64,000 nucleotides of DNA from Streptococcus sp. 2342 (GTDB lineage: Bacteria; Bacillota; Bacilli; Lactobacillales; Streptococcaceae): positions 32,197 to 96,196 of the forward strand of contig NZ_VMLR01000006.1 of assembly GCF_013276795.1 (NCBI RefSeq). Direction: 5' to 3'. The notes beneath the pieces were generated by a model, which worked only from the letters and a program-made list of their open reading frames with translations, searched no databases and had not been told where the DNA came from. The position numbers and the translations under genes are program-made. Of the stretch, positions 44,462 to 55,943 are shown piece by piece. Every line of letters starts with the position of its first letter. Positions within the stretch are counted from its first letter, which is position 1.

Positions 44462-44469
44462 AAAAGTAG

Positions 44470-44500
44470 AATCTGGAATGACATTTCCAGATTTTTTTGA
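44470..44500 (+). terminator. Terminator of der
   Basis: AATCTGGAA (44470-44478) and TTCCAGATT (44485-44493), followed by a T run. Confidence 0.88.
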
Positions 44501-44542
44501 TATAATAAAATAATAGAAAACGCTATCAAAAAGGAGGTGTCG

Positions 44543-44878
44543 ATGAAACATTTGTTTAAATTTGTGCTCTTATTTCCCTGGTTTTACTTTTTCAGCTGGA
44601 TTGAAAAGGATAATAGAGAAAGTAAATTTTTCCCAATTTTTTACTATTTTTACTGGTTTTACATTCCCCTCTATGCTCTTTTTAGCCTTGCTTGGACAGT
44701 TATTTCAGTTCTGTTTTTCAATATCGTCTTGAGAAATTTGACAGATATCAAGTTATGGGGCATTTGGTTTCTTTTTATTCTGCTAGCTATTGGTCTGAAT
44801 AGGTTAACTTATTCCTGTTTCAAAAAAATGCTTAGACTAAGAAAGGAGTTAGGAAAGTCTAAGGGCGGAAGGCATTGA
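44543..44878 (+). CDS. Small membrane protein, cassette gene 1
   Basis: 111 aa from ATG 44543, with AAGGAGG just upstream. Three hydrophobic helices (residues about 4-18, 32-65, 75-95) and a basic C-terminus (RLRKELGKSKGG). No family recognised. First gene of a five-gene cassette with two more integral membrane proteins, an ABC ATPase and another small membrane protein. Confidence 0.7.
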   Translation: MKHLFKFVLLFPWFYFFSWIEKDNRESKFFPIFYYFYWFYIPLYALFSLAWTVISVLFFNIVLRNLTDIKLWGIWFLFILLAIGLNRLTYSCFKKMLRLRKELGKSKGGRH

Positions 44879-44911
44879 TTTATATCGGTTTTTATTTGTA
44901 GGAGGTGGCTT

Positions 44912-45703
44912 ATGAAGATTCCTCTCTTAACTTTGGCAAGGCATAAATTTGTTTATGTCTTGCTTACTTTGCTTTTTCTTGCTTTGGTTTATCGTGATGT
45001 TTTGATGACTTATTTCTTTTTTGATATTCATGCGCCCGATCTAGCTAAATTCGATGGACAAGCAATTAAAAATGACTTATTAAAATCAGCATTAGATTTT
45101 CGTATTCTCCAGTTCAATCTAGGTTTTTATCAATCATTTATTATTCCAATCATCATTGTTTTGCTAGGTTTTCAATATATTGAGCTGAAAAATAAGGTTT
45201 TACGATTGAGTATTGGAAGAGAAGTGAGTTATCAAGGGTTAAAAAGAAAGTTGACTTTGCAAGTTGCAAGTATCCCTTGCTTGATATATTTAGTGACTGT
45301 GCTGATAATTGCAATTTTAACTTATTTCTTTGGGACTTTTTCTCCTCTTGAATGGAATTCTCTATTTTCTGATGGGAGTAGTTTACAAAGGCTCCTAAAT
45401 GGAGAGATAACAAGCTATTTGTTCTTTACTTGTGTCCTACTAATCGGTATTTTCATCAATGCAGTCTATTTTTTTAAAATAGTTGATTATTTAGGGAATG
45501 TGACTCGTTCGGCAATTGCCTATTTGATGTTTCTTTGGCTTGGTTCTATGTTGCTCTATAGTGCCTTGCCTTACTATATGGTTCCTATAACGAGTTTGAT
45601 GCAAGCTAGCTATGGGGATGTCAGTTTGATGAAACTCTTTACTCCTTATATCCTTTATATTGTCCCTTATATGGTGCTTGAAAAATATGAAGATAATGTT
45701 TAA
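44912..45703 (+). CDS. Polytopic membrane protein, permease-like, cassette gene 2
   Basis: 263 aa. About six hydrophobic helices. The start ATG is behind TAGGAGGTGGC. The large soluble loop between helices 1 and 2 (FDGQAIKNDLLKSALDF) is near the N-terminus. It looks like an ABC-2-like permease subunit because of its length, topology and the ATPase two genes later. The C-terminus overlaps the next gene. Confidence 0.68.
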   Translation: MKIPLLTLARHKFVYVLLTLLFLALVYRDVLMTYFFFDIHAPDLAKFDGQAIKNDLLKSALDFRILQFNLGFYQSFIIPIIIVLLGFQYIELKNKVLRLSIGREVSYQGLKRKLTLQVASIPCLIYLVTVLIIAILTYFFGTFSPLEWNSLFSDGSSLQRLLNGEITSYLFFTCVLLIGIFINAVYFFKIVDYLGNVTRSAIAYLMFLWLGSMLLYSALPYYMVPITSLMQASYGDVSLMKLFTPYILYIVPYMVLEKYEDNV

Positions 45704-46337
45704 GAATTTTAACAATATTTTGCTAAAGAGAAAGATCGTTTTACTACTTCGTATAGTTTTGATGATGATTTTGATTAACTATCTATTGTCAACAGTGGTT
45801 CAAAAGCAGGATGTTTTTCTCTTTTTCAAGAGGGAATTGATTTCAATCTTTTCCTATAATGACTATTCTGAAGCGAATTTAGAAATCCCCAAACTCTTGT
45901 TAAACCTTTCGATTTTCATGGTAGGATGGCTCTCTGTCATTTTGCTTGAAAGTGATTTGGCAGACCATTACCATCACTTGATTCGCTATCAATCAAGCTC
46001 CTTTTTCGATTATACAAGGAAACGATTGGTTGTCATCTCTAAATTTTTTACTCAAGATTTATTTGTCTGGTTCCTTGGTTTACTTCCTCTAGGAATTCAT
46101 TTCAAAACAGTCGTACTTTTCTTTTTACTTGCTCAGTTAATGATGTTGTACTTACTCCTGTCTTATCTGATAGCACTTATTAGTGCGGGCGCTGGTTTTT
46201 CCTTTTTTCTCTATTTTTTAGCATTTGTGGGACAAGAATGGATGATGGATCATATTGTAACAGTGTATTTAGTACTCCTAAGTTTATTAGTTATCTTGAT
46301 TGTTAGTCGTTTGGAAGAGAAATTTAAGAAAGGATAA
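45687..46337 (+). CDS. Polytopic membrane protein, permease-like, cassette gene 3
   Basis: 216 aa from ATG 45687; ATG 45696 is an equal alternative, and the start is not decided by a clear ribosome site. Six hydrophobic helices. The second half resembles the preceding protein in layout. It overlaps that gene by 17 bases, so translation is coupled and the two may form a heterodimeric permease. Confidence 0.66.
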   Translation: MKIMFKNFNNILLKRKIVLLLRIVLMMILINYLLSTVVQKQDVFLFFKRELISIFSYNDYSEANLEIPKLLLNLSIFMVGWLSVILLESDLADHYHHLIRYQSSSFFDYTRKRLVVISKFFTQDLFVWFLGLLPLGIHFKTVVLFFLLAQLMMLYLLLSYLIALISAGAGFSFFLYFLAFVGQEWMMDHIVTVYLVLLSLLVILIVSRLEEKFKKG

Positions 46338-46340
46338 ACG

Positions 46341-46991
46341 ATGAAACTTGAAATTATAGATGGACAGAAAATTTATGGGAAAAGACCTATTTTAAATCAG
46401 TTGAATTTGGTGTTTCAATCAGGAAAAATTTATGGACTTAAAGGTGATAATGGATCTGGCAAGACGGTTCTTTTAAAGGTACTTGCTGGTTATATTAAGC
46501 TTGACAAAGGAAAAGTTCTTCAAGATGGTAAAGTTTACGGGGTGAAAAATCATTATATTCAGGATGCAGGGATTTTAATTGAAAAGGTAGAGTTTCTATC
46601 TCATTTATCCCTGAGAGAAAATTTGGAACTGTTAAGGGATTTTTCATCTGAAATTACTGAAAAAAGAATTGCCGATTGGATCCAATATTATGATTTAAAG
46701 GAATTTGAAGATGTTGAATACCGTCATTTATCCTTAGGAACAAAGCAAAAAATAGCTTTGATTCAAGCCTTTATTGCCGAACCATCTATACTCTTTCTCG
46801 ATGAACCCATGAATGCTTTGGATGAGAAGAGTGTGAGGTTAACCAAACAGGTCATTTTATCTTACCTGAAAAAAGAAAATGGTCTGGTTATCCTGACATC
46901 ACACATATCGGAAGATATTTCAGACCTTTGCACAGATGTATTAGTTGTCGAAAATGGACATATACAATATTTAAAGGATATACAATCCTAG
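46341..46991 (+). CDS. ABC transporter ATP-binding protein, cassette gene 4
   Basis: 216 aa. Walker A LKGDNGSGKTVLLKVLAGY, signature LSLGTKQKIALIQ, Walker B ILFLDEPMNALDE, H-loop LTSHISED. The length and LSLGTKQ type match BcrA-like ATPases in bacteriocin immunity and antibiotic export. Three bases after the preceding gene. Confidence 0.9.
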   Translation: MKLEIIDGQKIYGKRPILNQLNLVFQSGKIYGLKGDNGSGKTVLLKVLAGYIKLDKGKVLQDGKVYGVKNHYIQDAGILIEKVEFLSHLSLRENLELLRDFSSEITEKRIADWIQYYDLKEFEDVEYRHLSLGTKQKIALIQAFIAEPSILFLDEPMNALDEKSVRLTKQVILSYLKKENGLVILTSHISEDISDLCTDVLVVENGHIQYLKDIQS

Positions 46992-47001
46992 GAGGTGGCT
47001 T

Positions 47002-47289
47002 ATGGAACATCTAAAATCATTTATTACACGCTATTCTAAGGTCTATATTGGTTTAGTTCTGTTGATCTGGCTGGCTTTCTTCTTTCTTCCTTGGGACAGT
47101 CCGATTCTGGGGGGGGAGATTGACCTCTTCAGCATACAGAAAGTCTTGCTAGTTTTTGGTATTCTGTCTATTTTGATGGCCTTGCTGTCCAAGAAAGTCA
47201 GTCTCTTTGTTTTTGGACTCATCTGCTGTCTTTCTCTTTGGATAAATCTATTTATCCTATTTGCCATTTTGCCGATTTTTGGCAATTAA
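47002..47289 (+). CDS. Small membrane protein, cassette gene 5
   Basis: 95 aa. Three hydrophobic helices; the ATG follows TAGGAGGTGGC, the same ribosome site as gene 2. No family recognised. The cassette is closed by a terminator 16 bases after the stop. Confidence 0.68.
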   Translation: MEHLKSFITRYSKVYIGLVLLIWLAFFFLPWDSPILGGEIDLFSIQKVLLVFGILSILMALLSKKVSLFVFGLICCLSLWINLFILFAILPIFGN

Positions 47290-47304
47290 ACCAACATAAA
47301 AGTC

Positions 47305-47337
47305 AGAGAGGTTAGCTTGGGAACTAGCCTCTTTTTC
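47305..47337 (+). terminator. Terminator of the membrane/ABC cassette
   Basis: AGAGAGGTTAG pairs with CTAGCCTCT around CTTGGGAA, followed by TTTTTCC. Confidence 0.82.
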
Positions 47338-47434
47338 CTTTTCAAAATGGGGATTCTTCCTTGAAAATAATCAGTAATTGTGCTAAAATTAAAAGAACAT
47401 TCTAAAATATTCGGAATTTAAAGTAAGGAAAAAC

Positions 47435-49948
<2,514 letters not shown>

Positions 49949-49966
49949 AATGAGATAGTTTAGAGG

Positions 49967-50012
49967 CGGATACCTTGTGAAAAGTAAATTTTTACTTGGT
50001 ATCCGTTTGCTT
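49967..50012 (+). terminator. Terminator of secA
   Basis: CGGATACC (49967-49974) and GGTATCCG (49998-50005) with an inner AAGTAA/TTACTT stem; a T-rich tail follows. Confidence 0.75.
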
Positions 50013-50028
50013 TATAAGGAGATGAGTT

Positions 50029-51060
50029 ATGGTATTTACAGCAAAAAGTCCTAAAATCAATATTGAAGAAGTTCGTGCCTTATCAAAATTAGAAGGCCAA
50101 GCTTTGGAGAGAAAATCACAGCGTGATCAAGAGCTAGAAGCCATTATACGTGGAGAAGACCAGCGAATTCTCTTGGTAATCGGGCCATGCTCATCTGACA
50201 ATGAAGAAGCTGTTCTTGAGTACGCTAAGCGTTTGGCAGCTTTGCAAGAAAAAGTAGCAGACCGTATCTTTATGGTTATGCGTGTTTATACTGCCAAACC
50301 CCGTACCAACGGAGATGGATACAAGGGCTTGATTCACCAGCCTAACGCGACAGAAGCACCAAGCCTCATCAACGGAATCAAAGCTGTGCGCCATCTTCAC
50401 TATCGTGTCATCACAGAAACAGGCATGACAACAGCTGATGAAATGCTTTATCCTGAAAATCTGCCGCTTGTAGATGATTTGATTTCTTATATGGCGGTTG
50501 GTGCCCGTTCAGTTGAAGACCAGCAACACCGCTTTGTGGCAAGTGGGGCAGGATTTTCGACTGGTTTTAAAAATCCAACCTCTGGAAATCTCAATGTTAT
50601 GTTTAATGGGATTTATGCTGCTCAAAACAAACAAAGCTTCCTTTTCCTAGGAAAAGAAGTGGAAACAACTGGTAATCCGCTTTCACACGCTATTCTTCGC
50701 GGTGCTCTTAATGAATATGGAAAAAATATTCCCAACTACTATTATGACAATTTAATTGAGACCATTGCCCAGTATGAGAAAATGAGCTTGGAAAATCCTT
50801 TTATCATCATTGATACCAATCATGACAACTCTGGTAAGCAATACATGGATCAGATTCGAATTGTCCGCCAGACCTTGATTAACCGTGCTTGGAATGAAAA
50901 AATCAAGCAGTTCGTTCGTGGTTTTATGATTGAGTCTTATCTAGAAGACGGTCGTCAAAACGAACCGGAAGTATTTGGCAAGTCTATAACAGACCCTTGC
51001 CTGGGTTGGGATAACACAGAAGCTCTTGTCAGAGAAATTTACAAAACGTTAGGAGAATAA
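50029..51060 (+). CDS. aroF: DAHP synthase (3-deoxy-7-phosphoheptulonate synthase), copy 1
   Basis: 343 aa class I-alpha enzyme joining PEP and erythrose 4-phosphate, the entry to the shikimate pathway. [52 protein letters not shown] and [11 protein letters not shown] hold substrate and metal ligands. The ATG follows AAGGAGATGAGTT. A paralogue of the same length starts one base after its stop codon. The two may differ in feedback by aromatic amino acids. Confidence 0.94.
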   Translation: MVFTAKSPKINIEEVRALSKLEGQALERKSQRDQELEAIIRGEDQRILLVIGPCSSDNEEAVLEYAKRLAALQEKVADRIFMVMRVYTAKPRTNGDGYKGLIHQPNATEAPSLINGIKAVRHLHYRVITETGMTTADEMLYPENLPLVDDLISYMAVGARSVEDQQHRFVASGAGFSTGFKNPTSGNLNVMFNGIYAAQNKQSFLFLGKEVETTGNPLSHAILRGALNEYGKNIPNYYYDNLIETIAQYEKMSLENPFIIIDTNHDNSGKQYMDQIRIVRQTLINRAWNEKIKQFVRGFMIESYLEDGRQNEPEVFGKSITDPCLGWDNTEALVREIYKTLGE

Positions 51061-51061
51061 G

Positions 51062-52093
51062 ATGGTATTTATTGAAAAAGGTCAAGAAATCGATATGGAA
51101 GTCATCAAGGCTGAAACCCAATTGTCTGCGGAAGCCTTGAGACTCAAGGAAAGCCGTGACAGGGAATTGGCAGACATTATTTCAGGGGAAGATGACCGTA
51201 TCCTCTTGGTGATTGGTCCTTGCTCTTCTGATAATGAAGAAGCTGTCTTGGAATATGCCCGCCGTTTGTCCGCCTTGCAAAAGAAGGTAGCGGACAAGAT
51301 TTTCATGGTTATGCGCGTGTATACTGCTAAACCTCGGACTAACGGAGACGGCTATAAGGGCTTGGTGCACCAGCCAGATACTTCTAAGGCTCCAAGCCTG
51401 ATTAACGGTTTGCAGGCTGTGCGCCAGTTGCACTACCGCGTGATTACAGAGACTGGCTTGACAACGGCAGATGAGATGCTTTATCCGTCAAATCTGATTT
51501 TGGTGGATGACTTGGTCAGCTACCATGCCGTTGGAGCTCGTTCTGTGGAAGACCAAGAGCACCGCTTTGTGGCTTCAGGGATTGATGCACCAGTCGGGAT
51601 GAAAAATCCAACCTCAGGAAATTTGGGTGTTATGTTTAACGCCATCTATGCTGCTCAAAACAAGCAAACCTTCCTTTATCATGGGCAGGAAGTTGAGACA
51701 TCAGGTAATCCTTTGGCCCATGTTATCCTCCGTGGAGCAGTTAACGAGTATGGCAATTATATGCCGAATTACTACTATGAAAACCTACTTCAAGCCATTG
51801 AACGCTATGAAACCATGGGACTTGAAAATCCCTTTATCCTCATTGATACCAACCATGATAACTCCGGCAAGCAGTATATGGAGCAGATTCGAATTGTTCG
51901 TCAGACCTTGCAGAATCGTGATTGGAATGAGAAAATCAAAAAGACGGTTCGAGGCTTTATGATTGAATCCTACCTAGCAGATGGTCGTCAAAACCAACCA
52001 GAGGTCTTTGGTTGCTCTATTACTGACCCTTGCCTAGGTTGGGAAAATACAGAGGCTTTGATAGAAGAGATTTATGCTACCTTGACAAAATAA
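51062..52093 (+). CDS. aroG: DAHP synthase, tandem copy 2
   Basis: 343 aa, aligned end to end with the preceding enzyme and with the same motifs ([42 protein letters not shown]). The differences are concentrated in the N-terminal 40 residues and around [12 protein letters not shown], where feedback sites of this class lie. It follows copy 1 immediately, with GGAGAATAAG as ribosome site. The symbol only marks the paralogue. Confidence 0.93.
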   Translation: MVFIEKGQEIDMEVIKAETQLSAEALRLKESRDRELADIISGEDDRILLVIGPCSSDNEEAVLEYARRLSALQKKVADKIFMVMRVYTAKPRTNGDGYKGLVHQPDTSKAPSLINGLQAVRQLHYRVITETGLTTADEMLYPSNLILVDDLVSYHAVGARSVEDQEHRFVASGIDAPVGMKNPTSGNLGVMFNAIYAAQNKQTFLYHGQEVETSGNPLAHVILRGAVNEYGNYMPNYYYENLLQAIERYETMGLENPFILIDTNHDNSGKQYMEQIRIVRQTLQNRDWNEKIKKTVRGFMIESYLADGRQNQPEVFGCSITDPCLGWENTEALIEEIYATLTK

Positions 52094-52137
52094 GTGAAAA
52101 GGATGGAGTTGGGGAATCTCAACTCCTTTTGATGAAA

Positions 52138-52500
52138 ATGATAGTTGGACATGGAATTGACATCGAAGAATTGGCTTCGATAGAAAGCGCAGTTACACGA
52201 CATGAAGGCTTTGCTAAGCGCGTGCTGACCGCTAAGGAAATGGAACGGTTTAACAGTCTTAAAGGGCGCAGGCAGATTGAATATTTGGCTGGTCGCTGGT
52301 CGGCTAAAGAAGCCTTTTCCAAGGCCATGGGAACGGGTATTGGCAAGCTCGGTTTTCAGGATTTAGAAGTTTTGAACAATGAACGCGGGGCGCCTTATTT
52401 TAGTCAGTCATCATTTTCAGGAAAAATTTGGCTGTCTATTAGCCATACCGATCAGTTTGTGACAGCCAGTGTTATTTTGGAGGAAAATCATGAAAGCTAG
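52138..52500 (+). CDS. acpS: Holo-acyl carrier protein synthase
   Basis: 120 aa. The start at 52138 gives the family N-terminus [13 protein letters not shown] (Asp for Mg); an upstream in-frame ATG at 52132 is possible. [16 protein letters not shown] holds the catalytic Glu and Lys, and [15 protein letters not shown] the CoA contact. Transfers phosphopantetheine to ACP. It overlaps alr by 11 bases. Confidence 0.95.
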   Translation: MIVGHGIDIEELASIESAVTRHEGFAKRVLTAKEMERFNSLKGRRQIEYLAGRWSAKEAFSKAMGTGIGKLGFQDLEVLNNERGAPYFSQSSFSGKIWLSISHTDQFVTASVILEENHES

Positions 52501-53593
52501 TCCGCATAGACCAACCAAGGCTCTGATTCATCTGGGAGCTATTCGACACAATATTCAGCAAATGGGGGCTCATATCCCTAATGGGACACTCAAGTGGGCA
52601 GTGGTCAAGGCCAATGCTTACGGGCATGGAGCTGTTGCCGTTGCTAAGGCAATCCAAGATGATGTTGATGGCTTTTGCGTTTCCAATATCGATGAAGCCA
52701 TTGAACTCAGACAAGCTGGACTCAGCAAGCCAATCCTCATTTTAGGAGTTTCTGAGCTAGAAGTTGTTGCTCTAGCTAAAGAATACGATATCACCTTGAC
52801 AGTGGCTGGACTGGAGTGGATTCAAGCACTCTTATCTAGGGAGGAAGATCTAGCAGGTTTAACAGTCCATCTCAAGATTGACTCAGGCATGGGACGAATT
52901 GGTTTTAGAGAGGCTCGTGAGACTAATCAGGCTCGAGACTTGCTCCAACAACATGGTGTGCATGTTGAAGGGATTTTTACCCACTTTGCTACTGCTGATG
53001 AGGAATCAGATGACTATTTTAATGCCCAGTTAGAACGGTTTAAAACCATTCTATCAAGTATGAAAGGTCTTCCAGAGCTGGTTCATGCCAGTAATTCAGC
53101 AACGACCCTTTGGCATGCAGAGACTATTTTCAATGCGGTTCGTATGGGAGACGCCATGTATGGTCTCAATCCTAGCGGAGAGGTCTTGGATTTGCCTTAT
53201 GATTTGATACCGGCCTTGACCTTGGAGTCTGCTTTAGTTCATGTCAAGACAGTTCCAGCTGGGGCTTGCATGGGCTATGGAGCGACCTATCAAGCGGATA
53301 GCGAGCAAGTCATCGCGACCGTGCCAATCGGCTATGCGGATGGTTGGACACGAGACCTGCAAAATTTCTCTGTCTTGGTAGATGGCCAAGCTTGCCCAAT
53401 CGTCGGCAGGGTTTCGATGGACCAAATCACCATTCGTCTGCCTAAGCCTTACCCACTCGGAACTAAGGTAACTTTGATTGGCTCCAACGGTGACAAGGAA
53501 ATCACTGCAACTCAGGTAGCTGCCTACCGTGGGACTATTAACTATGAGGTGGTTTGTCTCCTCAGCGACCGCATTCCGAGAGAATATTATTAG
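52490..53593 (+). CDS. alr: Alanine racemase
   Basis: 367 aa, fold-type III PLP enzyme making D-Ala for peptidoglycan. [13 protein letters not shown] carries the PLP lysine, and [25 protein letters not shown] the opposite catalytic Tyr. [12 protein letters not shown] is the substrate entry motif. ATG 52490 is chosen by GGAGGAAAATC; a TTG at 52469 is less likely. The neighbour acpS is typical for Firmicutes. Confidence 0.95.
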   Translation: MKASPHRPTKALIHLGAIRHNIQQMGAHIPNGTLKWAVVKANAYGHGAVAVAKAIQDDVDGFCVSNIDEAIELRQAGLSKPILILGVSELEVVALAKEYDITLTVAGLEWIQALLSREEDLAGLTVHLKIDSGMGRIGFREARETNQARDLLQQHGVHVEGIFTHFATADEESDDYFNAQLERFKTILSSMKGLPELVHASNSATTLWHAETIFNAVRMGDAMYGLNPSGEVLDLPYDLIPALTLESALVHVKTVPAGACMGYGATYQADSEQVIATVPIGYADGWTRDLQNFSVLVDGQACPIVGRVSMDQITIRLPKPYPLGTKVTLIGSNGDKEITATQVAAYRGTINYEVVCLLSDRIPREYY

Positions 53594-53611
53594 AAAAGAA
53601 AGGAGTGGAGC

Positions 53612-55627
53612 ATGAATCTACATCAACCCTTGCATGTCTTACCTGGTGTGGGACCAAAGTCAGCAGAAAAATACGCCAAACTAGGAATTGAAAATTTGCA
53701 AGATCTCTTGCTCTACTTTCCTTTCCGTTACGAAGATTTTAAGACCAAGCAGGTGCTGGAACTGGAAGACGGGGAAAAGGCAGTTCTGTCTGGTCAAGTC
53801 GTGACTCCTGCCAGTGTCCAGTATTATGGTTTCAAACGCAATCGTCTACGCTTTAGTCTCAAGCAGGGAGAAGTTGTTTTTGCGGTGAATTTCTTTAACC
53901 AGCCCTATCTAGCAGATAAGATAGAGTTGGGAGCAACTCTTGCTGTCTTTGGAAAATGGGACCGTGCCAAGGCTAGTTTGACTGGGATGAAGGTCCTGGC
54001 TCAGGTGGAAGATGACCTCCAACCTGTCTATCGCTTGGCTCAGGGAATCAGTCAGGCCAGTTTGGTCAAGGTCATCAAGACAGCCTTTGATCAGGGACTG
54101 GACCTCTTGATTGAGGAAAATCTTCCCCAGTCTTTGCTGGACAAATACAAACTCATGTCCCGTTGTCAGGCCGTTCGTGCTATGCATTTCCCCAAGGATT
54201 TGGGAGAATACAAGCAGGCCCTTCGCCGTATCAAATTTGAGGAACTCTTTTATTTTCAAATGCAGTTGCAGACGCTCAAGTCTGAAAATAGAGTTCAGGG
54301 AAGCGGTCTGGTTCTGGATTGGTCTCAGGAAAAAGTGACAGCAGTCAAAGAAAGCCTGCCTTTTGCCCTGACTTCAGCTCAAGAAAAGAGTTTGCAAGAA
54401 ATTTTGATCGACATGAAGTCGGATCACCACATGAATCGTCTCTTGCAAGGGGATGTGGGGAGTGGAAAAACAGTCGTCGCTGGCTTGGCTATGTATGCGG
54501 CAGTGACGACTGGCTATCAGGCTGCTCTCATGGTGCCAACAGAAATTCTCGCAGAGCAACATTTTGAGAGTCTACAGAGTCTATTCCCAGACCTAAAACT
54601 CGCTCTCTTGACAGGTTCCTTGAAAGCTGCAGAAAAGAGAGAAGTCTTGGAGACTATTGCCAAGGGTGAGGCTGATTTGATTATCGGAACTCACGCTCTG
54701 ATACAGGATGGGGTGGAGTATGCTCGTCTTGGTTTGATTATTATCGATGAGCAGCACCGTTTTGGTGTGGGGCAAAGGCGTATTTTACGGGAAAAAGGAG
54801 ACAATCCAGATGTCCTCATGATGACGGCGACTCCCATACCAAGAACCTTGGCCATCACAGCCTTTGGAGATATGGATGTTTCCATTATCGACCAGATGCC
54901 AGCAGGACGGAAACCTATTGTGACACGCTGGATCAAGCATGAGCAACTACCACAGGTCTTGACTTGGTTAGAGGGAGAAATCCAAAAAGGTTCCCAAGCC
55001 TATGTCATCTCTCCCTTGATTGAAGAATCAGAAGCTCTGGATTTGAAAAATGCCATTGCTCTATCTGAGGAGTTAACGGCTCATTTTGCTGGCAAGGCAG
55101 AAGTAGCCCTCCTACATGGCAAGATGAAGAGTGACGAAAAAGACCAGATTATGCAGGAGTTCAAAGAGAGAAAAACGGATATTCTAGTTTCGACAACGGT
55201 TATCGAGGTCGGGGTCAATGTTCCCAATGCGACCGTTATGATTATCATGGATGCCGACCGTTTTGGTCTCAGTCAACTCCATCAGCTCAGAGGTCGTGTT
55301 GGTCGGGGGGACAAGCAGTCCTATGCTGTTCTCGTGGCTAATCCCAAGACCAAGTCAGGGAAAGACCGCATGCGCATCATGACAGAAACCACTAATGGAT
55401 TTCTCCTTGCGGAGGAAGATTTGAAAATGCGTGGTTCAGGTGAGATTTTTGGAACCAGACAGTCAGGACTACCAGAGTTTCAAGTAGCTGATATTATCGA
55501 AGATTTTCCGATTTTAGAAGAAGCAAGAAAGGTTGCTAGTTACATTAGTTCTATTGAAGGCTGGCAAGAGGATCCAGAGTGGCGCATGATAGCTTTTCAT
55601 TTGGAAAAGAAAGAACATCTGGATTAA
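53612..55627 (+). CDS. recG: ATP-dependent DNA helicase RecG
   Basis: 671 aa. N-terminal wedge/OB domain (PGVGPKSAEKYAKLGI), Walker A LLQGDVGSGKTVVAGLA, DEQH box IIIDEQHRFGVGQR, motif III MTATPIPRTLAI, and motif VI QLRGRVGRGDKQSY plus the TRG region. It remodels stalled forks and branches. The start follows AAAGGAGTGGAGC. It closes the acpS-alr-recG cluster. Confidence 0.97.
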   Translation: MNLHQPLHVLPGVGPKSAEKYAKLGIENLQDLLLYFPFRYEDFKTKQVLELEDGEKAVLSGQVVTPASVQYYGFKRNRLRFSLKQGEVVFAVNFFNQPYLADKIELGATLAVFGKWDRAKASLTGMKVLAQVEDDLQPVYRLAQGISQASLVKVIKTAFDQGLDLLIEENLPQSLLDKYKLMSRCQAVRAMHFPKDLGEYKQALRRIKFEELFYFQMQLQTLKSENRVQGSGLVLDWSQEKVTAVKESLPFALTSAQEKSLQEILIDMKSDHHMNRLLQGDVGSGKTVVAGLAMYAAVTTGYQAALMVPTEILAEQHFESLQSLFPDLKLALLTGSLKAAEKREVLETIAKGEADLIIGTHALIQDGVEYARLGLIIIDEQHRFGVGQRRILREKGDNPDVLMMTATPIPRTLAITAFGDMDVSIIDQMPAGRKPIVTRWIKHEQLPQVLTWLEGEIQKGSQAYVISPLIEESEALDLKNAIALSEELTAHFAGKAEVALLHGKMKSDEKDQIMQEFKERKTDILVSTTVIEVGVNVPNATVMIIMDADRFGLSQLHQLRGRVGRGDKQSYAVLVANPKTKSGKDRMRIMTETTNGFLLAEEDLKMRGSGEIFGTRQSGLPEFQVADIIEDFPILEEARKVASYISSIEGWQEDPEWRMIAFHLEKKEHLD

Positions 55628-55708
55628 GCTTTCTCTAAGGAAAACTTAAGCTAGCTTTCAGATTTGACCCTTATACTAGAGTCATCAAAAAGAAACGAGG
55701 ACTCTCAC

Positions 55709-55771
55709 ATGACAGTAACGATTAAAGTAAATTACCAAACCACTTTTCAAAAGAAGGAAGCAAAAAACTAG
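55709..55771 (+). CDS. Possible 20-aa peptide gene
   Basis: An ATG at 55709 opens a frame of 20 codons, ending in TAG. The peptide starts MTVTIKVNYQ and ends KEAKN. A short AGGA site lies 10 bases before the ATG, TTATACT at 55670 resembles a -10, and a terminator follows 12 bases after the stop. There is no other gene in the 316-base gap between recG and the esterase gene. It could be a leader peptide, a signal precursor or a chance frame; there is no hydrophobic secretion signal. Confidence 0.4.
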   Translation: MTVTIKVNYQTTFQKKEAKN

Positions 55772-55783
55772 TATAAACAGAAG

Positions 55784-55808
55784 AGAGAGCGAAATGCTCT
55801 TTTTTTGT
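55784..55808 (+). terminator. Terminator of the micro-gene
   Basis: AGAGAGC and GCTCTTT around GAAAT, followed by T residues to about 55806. Confidence 0.7.
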
Positions 55809-55943
55809 TTCTAAAACTACTTTCAGCCTATCATCCTAAAAGTAAAGAATCTAAATTCACTTTCTATTTACCCTTCTTTCTTGCATTGCTTCCCTAGATG
55901 TGCTACAGTGGTGCTAGCGATTACAAAATATAAGGAGCATGCT

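Noticed and set aside
50029..52093. Assembly duplication of one DAHP synthase gene
   Set aside because: The copies differ throughout at the DNA and protein level, so both are real paralogues.
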